This document shows positions 14,744-21,771 of a stretch of DNA of 30,601 nucleotides, in pieces. The DNA lies in IMG/VR virus record IMGVR_UViG_3300046018_000224, positions 1 to 30,601 of that record; one strand, written 5' to 3'. Numbering within the stretch: position 1 is the stretch's first letter; every line of letters starts with the position of its first letter. The translations under genes and the position numbers were made by a program. The notes beneath the pieces were generated by a model. That model did no database searches and had not been told where the DNA came from. It saw only the letters and a list, made by a program, of their open reading frames with translations. This DNA comes from a virus.

Positions 14744-14881
14744 ATGAATGACGTCTGCGTCATCGGCCGGATGGGGGTTTGTCTTCAGGTGACGCATAGA
14801 CGCACTGTGGCACCCCATCACGGGTGTGATCTGTGCGGTAGCGCTCTTAGCCATGCGCTGAAGTGTAGGGATCCCCGATGA
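14744..14881 (+). CDS. Small CxxC protein between cro and the next gene
   Basis: A 45-residue frame starting MNDVCVIGRMGV. It starts 3 bases after the cro stop behind an AGGAAGG sequence, and its TGA overlaps the ATG of the next gene (ATGA). This tight packing supports it as a real gene. It contains CDLC near residues 29-32 and a third cysteine near the end, so it could bind a metal. No family recognised. It also contains the operator-like palindrome at 14817-14830. Confidence 0.45.
   Translation: MNDVCVIGRMGVCLQVTHRRTVAPHHGCDLCGSALSHALKCRDPR
14817..14830. promoter_or_regulatory. Operator-like site O5
   Basis: ATCACGGGTGTGAT: a perfect ATCAC-N4-GTGAT palindrome with the same CACGNNNGTG core as the four promoter operators, about 330 bp into the rightward operon. 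No clear promoter sits on it, so it could act as a roadblock or an auxiliary site for repressor looping. Confidence 0.5.
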
Positions 14882-15210
14882 AGCCTAACACTGTCCCTAT
14901 GGGGGATGTCGATCCATACAGGTGGCTGCCGCCCCTGATGGAGCAGGCCGAAGTCAACGCGCGCATCGAGCGCCTGGACGACGCCGAGATCGCAACCCTC
15001 ATGCAGCGCGGCCGCGCCTTCCACCGGCTCGGCATGCCTGCGCCGATCGCTGCAGCCTGGGCCGATCGCCTGGCGCTGCGCGACCAGGAGCAAGAGACCC
15101 GCGTGTTCTGCCCTGAGTGCAAGCACCTCAAGACGTCAGGCCTGTGCGCCAAGGGCGCGCTGTCCAGCCGTAACCACCTTTTGACCTGCCACCTTTTCAA
15201 GGCCGTCTGA
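14878..15210 (+). CDS. Hypothetical early protein with C-terminal Cys cluster
   Basis: A 110-residue protein. The N-terminal part is helical (EQAEVNARIERLDDAEIATLM; RAFHRLGMPAPIAAAWADRLALRDQE), and the C-terminus carries CPEC at about residues 78-81, then further Cys/His residues (GLCAKG, NHLLTCHLF), a possible zinc-binding knuckle. It is coupled to both neighbours (ATGA with the gene before, TGATG with the ParB-like gene after). Position suggests a replication-accessory role; the function is not recognised. Confidence 0.7.
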   Translation: MKPNTVPMGDVDPYRWLPPLMEQAEVNARIERLDDAEIATLMQRGRAFHRLGMPAPIAAAWADRLALRDQEQETRVFCPECKHLKTSGLCAKGALSSRNHLLTCHLFKAV

Positions 15211-16091
15211 TGCTGACCCAACACTACCTGAGTGCCGCATTCCCGGCCATGTCGCCGGAAGACTTGAGCGCACTGCAGCAGGACATCGAAGACTACGGCC
15301 AGCGTGATCCCATCACGATCTTCGAGGGCCAGGTTCTCGACGGCTGGCACCGCTACGGCTGCCTGGTGCGCTTGGGCATGGCTGTCAAGGCCGTCGAGTT
15401 CCCGGCCGGCGTGGACCCGAAAGCCTTCGTCAAGAGCCGCAACCTGCACCGCAGGCACATGAATGCGTCTCAGCGGGCGATGGCGGTAGTGGCCTGCAAT
15501 GCCTGGGCTCCAACAGGCCGCCCTGAAAAGGGGGAACCAGGTCCCCACTTGTCGACCAACGCGGAGATGGCCAAAGAGGCTGACGTCAGCACCAAGACCA
15601 TCAAGCAAGCCAAGGTGGTGGCATCCAAGGCCGCCCCCGAGGTGATCGAGGCGGTCAAGGCCGGCGAGATGTCGCTCAAGGCCGCCGTCGAGACCACCAA
15701 GCCGACCATGGCCACGCCCGCCCCGTCCCCTGCGTCGGGCCCCGTGACGGTCCTGACGCCCGCACCGTCGCCCGAGCTGGATCCGGCGCCGGCACCGAAG
15801 CTCTCGCCTGCACCAGCGCCGGCCGGAGACGTGGACTGGAAGGCGAAGTACGACGAGCTGCTGGTCGAGCTCCATGAGATGGCAAAGAGCTGCGAGAGCG
15901 CCATCGCCGACAACAACAAGATGGGCGCCATCTTCGATGCGGACGACCGGCTCAAGGCGGCCATGGAGCGCATCAAGCAGTTGGAAGCCCTGGTCGCTGT
16001 GATGGAAGGCCGCGCTGCCGGCCTGATGAGCGAAAAGAACGAGGCCATCAGGGCGGCCAAGAGCTGGAAGCGGAAGGCGGAAGGCAAATGA
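15210..16091 (+). CDS. ParB-like nuclease-domain protein
   Basis: A 293-residue protein. Residues 1-90 resemble a ParB/Srx-type domain: ALQQDIEDYGQRDPITIFEGQVLDGWHRYG, then FVKSRNLHRRHMNASQRAM. A HTH-like stretch follows (EMAKEADVSTKTIKQAKVV). Residues about 165-210 are a Pro/Ala-rich linker built from PAPSP-like repeats, and the C-terminal 85 residues are helical, with likely coiled coil (RLKAAMERIKQLEALVAVMEG). Such proteins in phage replication regions are presumed to bind DNA or guide the helicase; whether it cleaves DNA is unknown. It overlaps the helicase gene by 4 bases. Confidence 0.75.
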   Translation: MLTQHYLSAAFPAMSPEDLSALQQDIEDYGQRDPITIFEGQVLDGWHRYGCLVRLGMAVKAVEFPAGVDPKAFVKSRNLHRRHMNASQRAMAVVACNAWAPTGRPEKGEPGPHLSTNAEMAKEADVSTKTIKQAKVVASKAAPEVIEAVKAGEMSLKAAVETTKPTMATPAPSPASGPVTVLTPAPSPELDPAPAPKLSPAPAPAGDVDWKAKYDELLVELHEMAKSCESAIADNNKMGAIFDADDRLKAAMERIKQLEALVAVMEGRAAGLMSEKNEAIRAAKSWKRKAEGK

Positions 16092-17632
16092 ACGCCCCGC
16101 TCTTCGAGGATCCGAAACCGAACTACATCGGGGCGGTCTTCCCGCCTCCGCGCGAGTTCCAGGTGGCGGCCCACGAGTCCCTGCGCCAGGCCGTCCGAGA
16201 GAAGGTGCGCGTTGTCATGCTGATGAGCCCGACGGGGTCCGGCAAGACCTACCTGGGCATGCGTGTTGCGCACGAGGCTCTGATCAAGGGCAAGCGGGTT
16301 CTGTTCATCTGCGACCGGCGCACCCTGATCAACCAGACCAGCTCGGTGGCCGACAACTACGGCCTGGGCGCGCACGGCGTGATCATGGCCGACCACTGGC
16401 GCGTCAACCCAGACATGCCGCTGCAGATCGCCAGCGCACAGACGCTGATGCGGCGCGATTGGAAGGACGACTTCGACGTCATCTTGGTCGATGAGGCGCA
16501 CACCCAGATCAAGTGGGTGATCGAGATGATCAAGGCCACCAGGGCCATCGTGATCGGGCTGTCAGCCACCCCGTTCAGCCCAGGCCTTGGCCAGACCTAC
16601 GAGCGCCTGGTGAACGCCACCACGATGGCGGCATTGACTGAGTCTGGCGTGCTGGTCCCCATGCGCATCCTGAGCTGCTCCAGGGTCAACATGGTTGGTG
16701 CTGCCACCAGCGGAGGAGAGTGGACCGAGGCTGCTGCCGGCGAGCGTGGCATGGACATCATCGGTGATGTTGTCAAGGAATGGCAGCAGCATGCCGAGGG
16801 CCGCAAGACGATCGTCTTCGGGTCCACGATCAAGCACTGCGAGGAGATGTGCCGCCAGTTCAACGAGCAGGGTGTCCTGGCGCAGCTCTTCACCTCGGAG
16901 ACGAAGGAGGATGAGCGCACCGCCATCCTGGCCGAATTCAAGAAGCCCGACAGCAGCACCCGTGTGTTGATCTCGGTCGAGGCCCTGGCCAAAGGTTTCG
17001 ATGTCCCTGACGTCGGCTGCGTGGTCGATGTCAGGCCGCTGCGCAAGAGCCTGAGCACGGCCATCCAGATGTGGGGGCGCGGCCTGCGCAGCAGCCCCAG
17101 CACCGGCAAGACCGATTGCATCCTGATGGACCACTCCGGGAACATCGAGCGGTTCGCCGACGACTACAGCGACATTTTTTTCAATGGCCTGGATTCGCTC
17201 GACATGGGCGAGAAGCTCGACGCGGCGATCCGCAAGGACTCCGAGGACGACCAGCCCAAGAAATCATGCCCGTCGTGCGGATTCAGCCCCATGGGCAAGC
17301 GATGCCTCGCATGCGGTCATGAGCGCCAGTCGATGGCCGCACTGGTCGAGCATGAGGCCGGTGAGATGCGCGAGATCCACATCGGCAAGACCAAGCTGGC
17401 CGATGACCGGCGGCACCTCTATGCCCAGGTCTGCACTTACACGCGCAGCCACGGCAACCCAGAGACCTCGAAGGGTCGCGCCTGGCACCTGTTCAAGGAC
17501 TTGGTCGGCAGCTACCCGGAGGGTTTGAGTTTCCACCGGACGGCGAACGTCGAGATCACCAGGCCTGTGCTGAACCTCATCAAGTCCCGGAACATCCGCC
17601 TGGCCAAGGCGAACAACCGGCCATCGGCATGA
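16088..17632 (+). CDS. SF2 DEAD/DEAH-type helicase with zinc ribbon
   Basis: A 514-residue superfamily 2 helicase. Motif I is SPTGSGKT (47-54), motif II DEAH (135-138), motif III SAT (159-161), and motif VI QMWGRGLR (327-334). A C-terminal zinc ribbon is seen: CPSC (394-397) and CLAC (406-409). These are the expected motifs of UvsW/Res-like helicases that remodel DNA using ATP. The unit with the ParB-like and Toprim genes suggests a phage replication or fork-remodelling module. Starts with an ATGA overlap on the ParB-like gene. No polymerase or replicative DnaB-type helicase is visible in the window. Confidence 0.9.
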   Translation: MNAPLFEDPKPNYIGAVFPPPREFQVAAHESLRQAVREKVRVVMLMSPTGSGKTYLGMRVAHEALIKGKRVLFICDRRTLINQTSSVADNYGLGAHGVIMADHWRVNPDMPLQIASAQTLMRRDWKDDFDVILVDEAHTQIKWVIEMIKATRAIVIGLSATPFSPGLGQTYERLVNATTMAALTESGVLVPMRILSCSRVNMVGAATSGGEWTEAAAGERGMDIIGDVVKEWQQHAEGRKTIVFGSTIKHCEEMCRQFNEQGVLAQLFTSETKEDERTAILAEFKKPDSSTRVLISVEALAKGFDVPDVGCVVDVRPLRKSLSTAIQMWGRGLRSSPSTGKTDCILMDHSGNIERFADDYSDIFFNGLDSLDMGEKLDAAIRKDSEDDQPKKSCPSCGFSPMGKRCLACGHERQSMAALVEHEAGEMREIHIGKTKLADDRRHLYAQVCTYTRSHGNPETSKGRAWHLFKDLVGSYPEGLSFHRTANVEITRPVLNLIKSRNIRLAKANNRPSA

Positions 17633-18567
17633 GCTACGAATTCATCGCCTTCGCGCGAGCGCACGGCGTCGAGATCGACCCGAGCCGCCTGGACGACAGC
17701 GGCAAGCTGCGCCGCTGCGCCACGGTCGAGCACCCACGCTCGAAGAATGGCGCCTACGTCTGGGACGGTAAGGGAGGCTTCGTCTGGGCCTGGGACGGTG
17801 ACGGTGTCGCCATCCGCTATCAGGATCCCCGGGCGCCTGCCGAGACCGAAGCCGACAGGGCCAGGGCCCGTGCGCGCCGGCAGTTGCTGATGCAAGAGCG
17901 CGTCGACCTGCGCACGAGCGCCGAGGCCAAGGCGGCAAAGATCCTGGACAGCGCCAGGCCAGACACGCACGACTACCTGCACCGCAAGGGGTTCCCGGAT
18001 GCCACCGGCCTGGTGCTGCCAGGCGGAGAGCTGTTCATCCCCATGCGCGACCAGCACCAGCACCTGGTCGGCGGCCAGGTCATCAAGTGGCTGCCCGAAG
18101 AGATGCGCTGGGAGAAAAAGTACATCTACGGCCAGCAGTCCGACGGCGCCATGCTGCGCCTCGGCCCGCGCCACCCCGATGTGACGTTCCTGGTTGAGGG
18201 CTATGCCACTGCTCTGTCGGTCGAGCTGGCCTGCCGGCAGATGCGCCTGCGTGCTGCGGTCATCGTGACGTTCTCAGCTCACAACCTCAAGGTCGTGGCC
18301 AAGCTGATCGGCGGCAAGCGTGTGGTCATCGCAGACCACGATGCACCGCAGCGCGACCCGGTCAAGGCCCGCATCAACCCGGGCTGCACAGGTCAGTTCG
18401 CTGCTGCCGCCACGGGCCTGCCATGGGCCGCTCCGGAGTACGAGGGGATGGATGCCAACGACCTGCACGTCCAGTACGGCCTGCCGGCCCTTTGCAGGCT
18501 GCTGGTGGGGGCTATGAGGGGGCAGCCAGTGGAGTACCGGTCGGTGGGCCTTGAGGCGGCCGGATAG
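17629..18567 (+). CDS. Toprim-domain primase-like protein
   Basis: A 312-residue protein. The C-terminal Toprim fold shows FLVEGYATALSVE (catalytic Glu at 190) and VVIADHD (D236-x-D238), followed by DANDLH, as in phage and plasmid primases of the DnaG-like/VirE-type group. The N-terminal region carries VEHPRSKNGAYVWDGKGGFVWAWDG, a basic/aromatic segment resembling the zinc-less N-terminal part of such proteins. It likely primes or relaxes DNA at the phage origin, together with the helicase it overlaps by 4 bases. No zinc finger is visible in the N-terminal domain. Confidence 0.85.
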   Translation: MSYEFIAFARAHGVEIDPSRLDDSGKLRRCATVEHPRSKNGAYVWDGKGGFVWAWDGDGVAIRYQDPRAPAETEADRARARARRQLLMQERVDLRTSAEAKAAKILDSARPDTHDYLHRKGFPDATGLVLPGGELFIPMRDQHQHLVGGQVIKWLPEEMRWEKKYIYGQQSDGAMLRLGPRHPDVTFLVEGYATALSVELACRQMRLRAAVIVTFSAHNLKVVAKLIGGKRVVIADHDAPQRDPVKARINPGCTGQFAAAATGLPWAAPEYEGMDANDLHVQYGLPALCRLLVGAMRGQPVEYRSVGLEAAG

Positions 18568-18577
18568 GCCGGCCTCG

Positions 18578-18709
18578 ATGGCCTGCGTGGACGCATGCAA
18601 ATGCACCGGCACGCAGGCCACGAAGCCCAACCGGGGGGTAGACGTTGAGACAGGGCAGCGGGGTGGCGAAGCTAGTGCCCCAGCGTCGAGCGACTGGCGG
18701 GTCATGTAA
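18578..18709 (+). CDS. Possible 43-residue cysteine-containing protein
   Basis: A short frame starting MACVDACKCTGTQATKP, 10 bases after the Toprim stop. Its start has only a weak AGG upstream and its 5' end coincides with a long inverted repeat, so the frame may be an accident of structured DNA. An overlapping frame downstream ends with CNCDECRFM, again cysteine-rich; a frameshift splitting one zinc-binding protein is conceivable. Low confidence. Confidence 0.2.
   Translation: MACVDACKCTGTQATKPNRGVDVETGQRGGEASAPASSDWRVM
18579..18620. repeat. 11-bp perfect inverted repeat in the 255-bp gap after the primase gene
   Basis: TGGCCTGCGTG (18579-18589) and CACGCAGGCCA (18610-18620) are exact reverse complements, with a 20-base spacer that itself contains GCAT-GCAA-ATGC. 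The gap from 18568 to 18822 otherwise holds no convincing gene. Neither strand shows a U tract after it, so simple intrinsic termination is unlikely. Possible roles are a replication-origin hairpin, a structured RNA or a protein-binding site. Confidence 0.6.
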
Positions 18710-18822
18710 CTGCGACGAGTGTCGGTTCATGTGAAGGCCTACCCAGGAAGGGCTAGGTCTGTCCAGCTCGGAGTGTCAGGTGGTCTAGGTGTTCCAGGTA
18801 TTGACTACAGATGGAGGGTCAG

Positions 18823-19176
18823 ATGAATGACGGGGTTGCGCGGGAAGTGGATCCGATGAAGTCGCTGCAGGCGATGCAGTCGACTGGCCCGAGGCTGGCC
18901 CAGGCTAAGGCCGACCGGGTGTACCTGGAGGAGTACCGCAAGAGCTTGAAGGCCATCCTGATGCGGTCGGCCGAGAAGGCCGGCAACACCAGCGCTGCGG
19001 CCCAGGAGCGCGAGGCCTATGCCGATGAGTCGTACTCGGCACACCTGGATGGCCTGAAGGAAGCCGTCAGGCTCGAGGAGCAGCTCCGCTGGACCATGGT
19101 GATCGCCCAGGCTGCGATCGACGTCTATCGCTCGATGGAGGCCACGAACCGGGCCATGGATAGGGGTGCCGCATGA
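18823..19176 (+). CDS. Hypothetical early phage protein
   Basis: A 117-residue helical protein. The start at 18823 is chosen because GGAGGG lies directly ahead (18813-18818); an ATG at 18811 would leave that sequence inside the gene. The block SAEKAGNTSAAAQEREAYAD followed by HLDGLKEAV and IDVYRSMEATNRA is a pattern I have seen in phage early proteins of unknown function. It begins a new group of early genes after the gap and is coupled to the next gene by an ATGA overlap. Confidence 0.7.
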   Translation: MNDGVAREVDPMKSLQAMQSTGPRLAQAKADRVYLEEYRKSLKAILMRSAEKAGNTSAAAQEREAYADESYSAHLDGLKEAVRLEEQLRWTMVIAQAAIDVYRSMEATNRAMDRGAA

Positions 19177-19508
19177 CGCCGCAGTTCAGGGCCCTGGGCC
19201 GCCTTCCGGCTGGCAAGATGAATCGCACCGAGGCCGAATACGCCGCCATGCTCGAGCTGCGCAAGCATGCCGGCGAGGTGATCTGGTGGGAATTCGAGCC
19301 CTTCAAGATCCGCCTGGCAGACCGGACGTTCTACGACATCGACTTTGGTGTGATGTTGGCCGACCGATCGCTCGAGGTGCATGAGGTCAAGGGCGGCTTC
19401 ATCACCGACGACGGCCGCGTGAAGCTCAAGGTCGCCGCCTCGCGTTTCCCTGCGCAGTTCTTCCTGGCCCAGAAGGTCAAGAAGGCCTGGTCGGTGACAG
19501 CGCTGTGA
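19173..19508 (+). CDS. DUF1064-type nuclease-like protein
   Basis: A 111-residue protein of the DUF1064 phage family. The order KMNRTEAEYAAML, FKIRLADRTFYDIDF and VHEVKGG is that of a PD-(D/E)XK-like core, with D57 and E71-x-K73 in catalytic positions. Family members are presumed phage endonucleases, perhaps acting on branched DNA, but activity here is inferred. It overlaps the previous gene by 4 bases and the next by 4 (GTGA). Confidence 0.8.
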   Translation: MTPQFRALGRLPAGKMNRTEAEYAAMLELRKHAGEVIWWEFEPFKIRLADRTFYDIDFGVMLADRSLEVHEVKGGFITDDGRVKLKVAASRFPAQFFLAQKVKKAWSVTAL

Positions 19509-19741
19509 GGTGCCCTGAATGCACCTCTCCTTTCAGCGACGTCCTGGACACCAGGAACTCACCGTCCGGCCCGAGACGGCGCCGGATCTGCGGCAACGGC
19601 CACAAATTCTCGACGGTCGAAACCGTCGTCCCGCTGGGTCAGCACATCCGCAAGAGAGGCAGCCGTGAACCGAAGCAAGCCGATGAAGCGCACCGGGTTC
19701 AAGCCGGCGTGGACGCCCAGGCCGGTCAAGCGGATGGATGA
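19505..19741 (+). CDS. NrdR-like zinc-ribbon protein
   Basis: A 78-residue protein starting with GTG. Residues 1-42 read CPEC (3-6), then an arginine run RRRRICGNGHKFSTVE, which is the zinc-ribbon layout of the NrdR N-terminus (CPxC...RRRxCxxxxxRFTTxE), without the ATP-cone domain. Short proteins of this type are common in phages and may bind DNA. The last 35 residues overlap the next gene and are low-complexity. Confidence 0.65.
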   Translation: MRCPECTSPFSDVLDTRNSPSGPRRRRICGNGHKFSTVETVVPLGQHIRKRGSREPKQADEAHRVQAGVDAQAGQADG

Positions 19742-20213
19742 CTACACGGTCAAGCCGAAACAGCCGGCCAGGCCGGCCAGGCCTGCTGCCCAGATGGCCC
19801 AGGAAGTCCTGCCACGGCCCAAGGAATGCGTGCTGGACCACGAGGGGTACATGGATGTGGTCAGGGCCATGCCGTGCTTCCGCTGCGGCCGCCATGGCCC
19901 TTCCCAGTTCTGCCATTCCGACGAAGGCAAGGGCATGGGGATCAAGACCGACTGCCGACGTGGATGGCCTGGCTGCGCTGCATGCCACGAGCTCGTGGGC
20001 AGCAGCGGGAAGCTGGGCAAGCAAGGCCGCAGGCTGTTCGAAGTCGTTGCAGCCCTGGCCACCAGGACCAGGGTGATCGAGCAGGGCCTGTGGCCTGCAA
20101 CGCTGCCGGAGTGGAGACCAACAGGAGGGACCGATGGTCAAGGTGAGACGCAAGACGAAGATCGTCTACAACAAGTTGCTGCCGAGGCCGGTCCACGGCT
20201 ATCAATACCTTGA
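19665..20213 (+). CDS. HNH/DUF968-like zinc protein
   Basis: A 182-residue protein. After a basic proline-rich N-terminus (MKRTGFKPAW...), the core shows C71-x-x-C74 (CFRC), C83-H84 with DEGKGMGIKTD, and C104-x-x-C107-H108 (GCAACHEL). This metal-cluster order is that of small phage HNH-type or DUF968 recombination endonucleases (compare lambda NinG region proteins). Start GTG at 19665 with GAGAGG just ahead. It overlaps the upstream gene by 77 bases and the downstream one by 80, so the tail beyond about residue 155 may have little function. Confidence 0.65.
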   Translation: MNRSKPMKRTGFKPAWTPRPVKRMDDYTVKPKQPARPARPAAQMAQEVLPRPKECVLDHEGYMDVVRAMPCFRCGRHGPSQFCHSDEGKGMGIKTDCRRGWPGCAACHELVGSSGKLGKQGRRLFEVVAALATRTRVIEQGLWPATLPEWRPTGGTDGQGETQDEDRLQQVAAEAGPRLSIP

Positions 20214-20631
20214 TGTCCTCCGCGAGGACGGCGGGTGGATGTCTGCTGCCGAGGTCGGCGCGCGGTGTGGCGTGGCCTGGCAGAAGGTCATCTTCTGGCT
20301 TAACAAGCAGGCCGAGCTGGGTCTATTGGAGTGGGTTGTGGTAGACCACCCAGGATCGGCCAGGACAATAGAACAGAGCAAGCTGTTCAGGTCCCGGCCG
20401 ATGCAAGGTGAAATCAAGCGTGTCGAGACGACACTACCGGCCTGGTTGGCTCCGCAGGCGATCGTAGCGATCGGGGAGCTCAGGCGTGTGGACGGCACCG
20501 CAGGCATGCGGCGCACCCGTCAGGTCAACGGTCAGTCCAGGGGCGGCCCGGGCGGGCCGCTGAACGGTGCGGCCAGTGAGAAGCCGGCGTCAGCACCAGT
20601 GTCCTCGACGGTCGATGCCGAAGCGGACTGA
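20134..20631 (+). CDS. Winged-helix-like DNA-binding protein, end of rightward operon
   Basis: A 165-residue protein with strong AGGAGG ahead of its ATG. Residues 20-70 (YQYLDVLREDGGWMSAAEVG, then a CGVAWQKVIFWLNKQAELGLLE segment) look like a winged helix-turn-helix. The C-terminal 45 residues are G/A/P-rich and overlap, antiparallel, the end of the leftward gene at 20532. It could regulate late or accessory transcription; its target is unknown. Confidence 0.65.
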   Translation: MVKVRRKTKIVYNKLLPRPVHGYQYLDVLREDGGWMSAAEVGARCGVAWQKVIFWLNKQAELGLLEWVVVDHPGSARTIEQSKLFRSRPMQGEIKRVETTLPAWLAPQAIVAIGELRRVDGTAGMRRTRQVNGQSRGGPGGPLNGAASEKPASAPVSSTVDAEAD

Positions 20632-20843
20632 GGGGCGGGGTAGCTGCGCACGCCCATCGTGATCGCAGCGCAGGCCAGAGAGATGGCCTTGGGAACGGGC
20701 TGGGTCCCTTTGATCCACTGATACCAGGCGGTTCTCGACACGCCCAGCAGCGCGGTCACCCGCGTCACCGGCATGCCGACATGTACCCGCCACTGATCCA
20801 GTTGTTCGCCCGTCATGCTCGAGAGTGTAATCTCAGATGACAT
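20532..20843 (-). CDS. XRE/Cro-like HTH protein, last gene of second leftward operon
   Basis: A 103-residue protein with a TGATG junction to the upstream gene fixing the start at 20843. Residues about 13-57 (LDQWRVHVGMPVTRVTALLG, then VSRTAWYQWIKGTQPVPKAI) form a helix-turn-helix resembling small phage regulators. The last 30 residues are G/P/A/S-rich and share 100 bp antiparallel with the rightward operon's last gene. The two HTH genes meet tail to tail, so each transcript would carry antisense to the other. Confidence 0.65.
   Translation of the reverse strand: MSSEITLSSMTGEQLDQWRVHVGMPVTRVTALLGVSRTAWYQWIKGTQPVPKAISLACAAITMGVRSYPAPQSASASTVEDTGADAGFSLAAPFSGPPGPPLD
20543..20560. other. GC-rich hairpin at the convergent gene overlap
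   Basis: GCGGCCC-GGGC-GGGCCGC is a perfect 7-bp stem lying inside the 100-bp overlap of the two convergent genes. It has no U tract on either strand. It could slow polymerases or block exonucleases from both directions. Confidence 0.45.
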
Positions 20844-21145
20844 CACAGCCCCGGGTGCCTGAAGCTCGCGATGAACTCCGGCGTGAAGAAGGCCTTGATC
20901 GCAGCGCCGACCTGATCATCGATCGGCAGCCACCAGCGCAGCACGTTGGTCAGGTAGACCTCCTTGCCGTCGTCCTCGAGGTTCTCGAAACACAGATCCG
21001 GCCTGGCCCTGAACCCGATGCGCTGCAGTTGCACCGAGGTGGCTTCCATGCGCCGCTGGTTGCTGGGCCGTTCGCGCAGCCACCCGCCCTGGTTGTAGTC
21101 CCACTCGAGCACGGCGTGGGCCTCGGCGATGTCGAAGCGGTCCAT
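20843..21145 (-). CDS. Hypothetical phage protein
   Basis: A 100-residue protein. It begins MDRFDIAEAHAVLEWDYNQGGW and has a conserved-looking IGFRARPDLCFENL and RWWLPIDD. The MDRFDIxEA opening occurs in many phage small proteins of unknown function. Start at 21145 is set by the TGATG junction with the upstream stop; its own stop joins the HTH gene the same way. No domain recognised. Confidence 0.65.
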   Translation of the reverse strand: MDRFDIAEAHAVLEWDYNQGGWLRERPSNQRRMEATSVQLQRIGFRARPDLCFENLEDDGKEVYLTNVLRWWLPIDDQVGAAIKAFFTPEFIASFRHPGL

Positions 21146-21459
21146 CACGCAGGCTCCTTCAGCAGCTCATCGACCAGGCCCTGGATGCGCGCAGTGGCTG
21201 CTCGCTGGCTCGGGAAGTGGTGGAAACCGCCCAGCGTCTCGATGCCTCCGGTGGTGCTGTGCAGGTAGCGCACGCTGAAGCGCTTCTCTCCGGACAGGCT
21301 GGTCTCGGCCGTGACGAACGCGAACCCGCCGCGCACCTCGAAGCCGTACTGCGGCAGCACGGTGCGAAAGAACGAGATGGCGCCGGCGTCGAACCACGGG
21401 CTGCCCGGCTTGAGCTGCTGATGCAGCGCGCGGATGGTGGTGAACGGGATCTGCTTCAT
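21145..21459 (-). CDS. Hypothetical phage protein
   Basis: A 104-residue mixed alpha/beta protein (MKQIPFTTIRALHQQLKP, WFDAGAISFFRTVLPQYGFEVRGG, then strands). The start at 21459 is supported by GGAGAT 5-9 bases upstream; upstream codons would be an arginine/serine-rich shadow. An intrinsic terminator lies just ahead (21475-21498), so its expression requires read-through or an additional promoter not seen here. Confidence 0.65.
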   Translation of the reverse strand: MKQIPFTTIRALHQQLKPGSPWFDAGAISFFRTVLPQYGFEVRGGFAFVTAETSLSGEKRFSVRYLHSTTGGIETLGGFHHFPSQRAATARIQGLVDELLKEPA

Positions 21460-21474
21460 GGGGATCTCCAGACG

Positions 21475-21498
21475 AAAAAAAGCCCGCACGAGGCGGGC
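21475..21498 (-). terminator. Intrinsic terminator within second leftward operon
   Basis: On the minus strand GCCCGC-CTCGT-GCGGGC is followed by seven T. It stands between the genes at 21521 and 21459, so it would dampen the last three genes of the operon. Confidence 0.85.
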
Positions 21499-21520
21499 AG
21501 GCTGATGATTGGAGGCTGGG

Positions 21521-21712
21521 TCAGCGGTAGACCAGCCGCAGATCGCAGCGCCGCTTAGCCAGGACGTACCCGGACGCGACGACCGCGTCGTCGGACGAGC
21601 GGAAGACGGTCCGCTCGGGGATGCTCTTGACCTCACGCAGGGCGTCGGCCAGCGTGCGCTGGCAATCGCCGTCGGTGGGGCGGCGGCCGTTCAGGGGTGC
21701 TGTGTAGTACAT
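21521..21712 (-). CDS. Hypothetical small phage protein
   Basis: A 63-residue protein (MYYTAPLNGRRPTDGDCQRT, ending KRRCDLRLVYR). AGGAT lies at a suitable distance before the ATG. It is isolated between two terminator hairpins, forming its own stretch. No domain recognised. Confidence 0.55.
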   Translation of the reverse strand: MYYTAPLNGRRPTDGDCQRTLADALREVKSIPERTVFRSSDDAVVASGYVLAKRRCDLRLVYR

Positions 21713-21747
21713 GATGTTGATCCTAAGTGGTTAGATGGTTCGATGAC

Positions 21748-21765
21748 AAAACGGCAAGCTTGCCG
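21748..21765 (-). terminator. Weak intrinsic terminator
   Basis: On the minus strand CGGCA-AGCT-TGCCG is followed by TTTT. It comes 7 bases after the HD-hydrolase stop, so this gene may mark the main 3' end of the operon transcript. Confidence 0.6.
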
Positions 21766-21771
21766 GTCGGT

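Noticed and set aside
15700-15830. Repeat-rich DNA in the ParB-like gene as a replication origin
   Set aside because: The repeats encode a PAPSP-type protein linker and lack iteron-like spacing or an AT-rich stretch.
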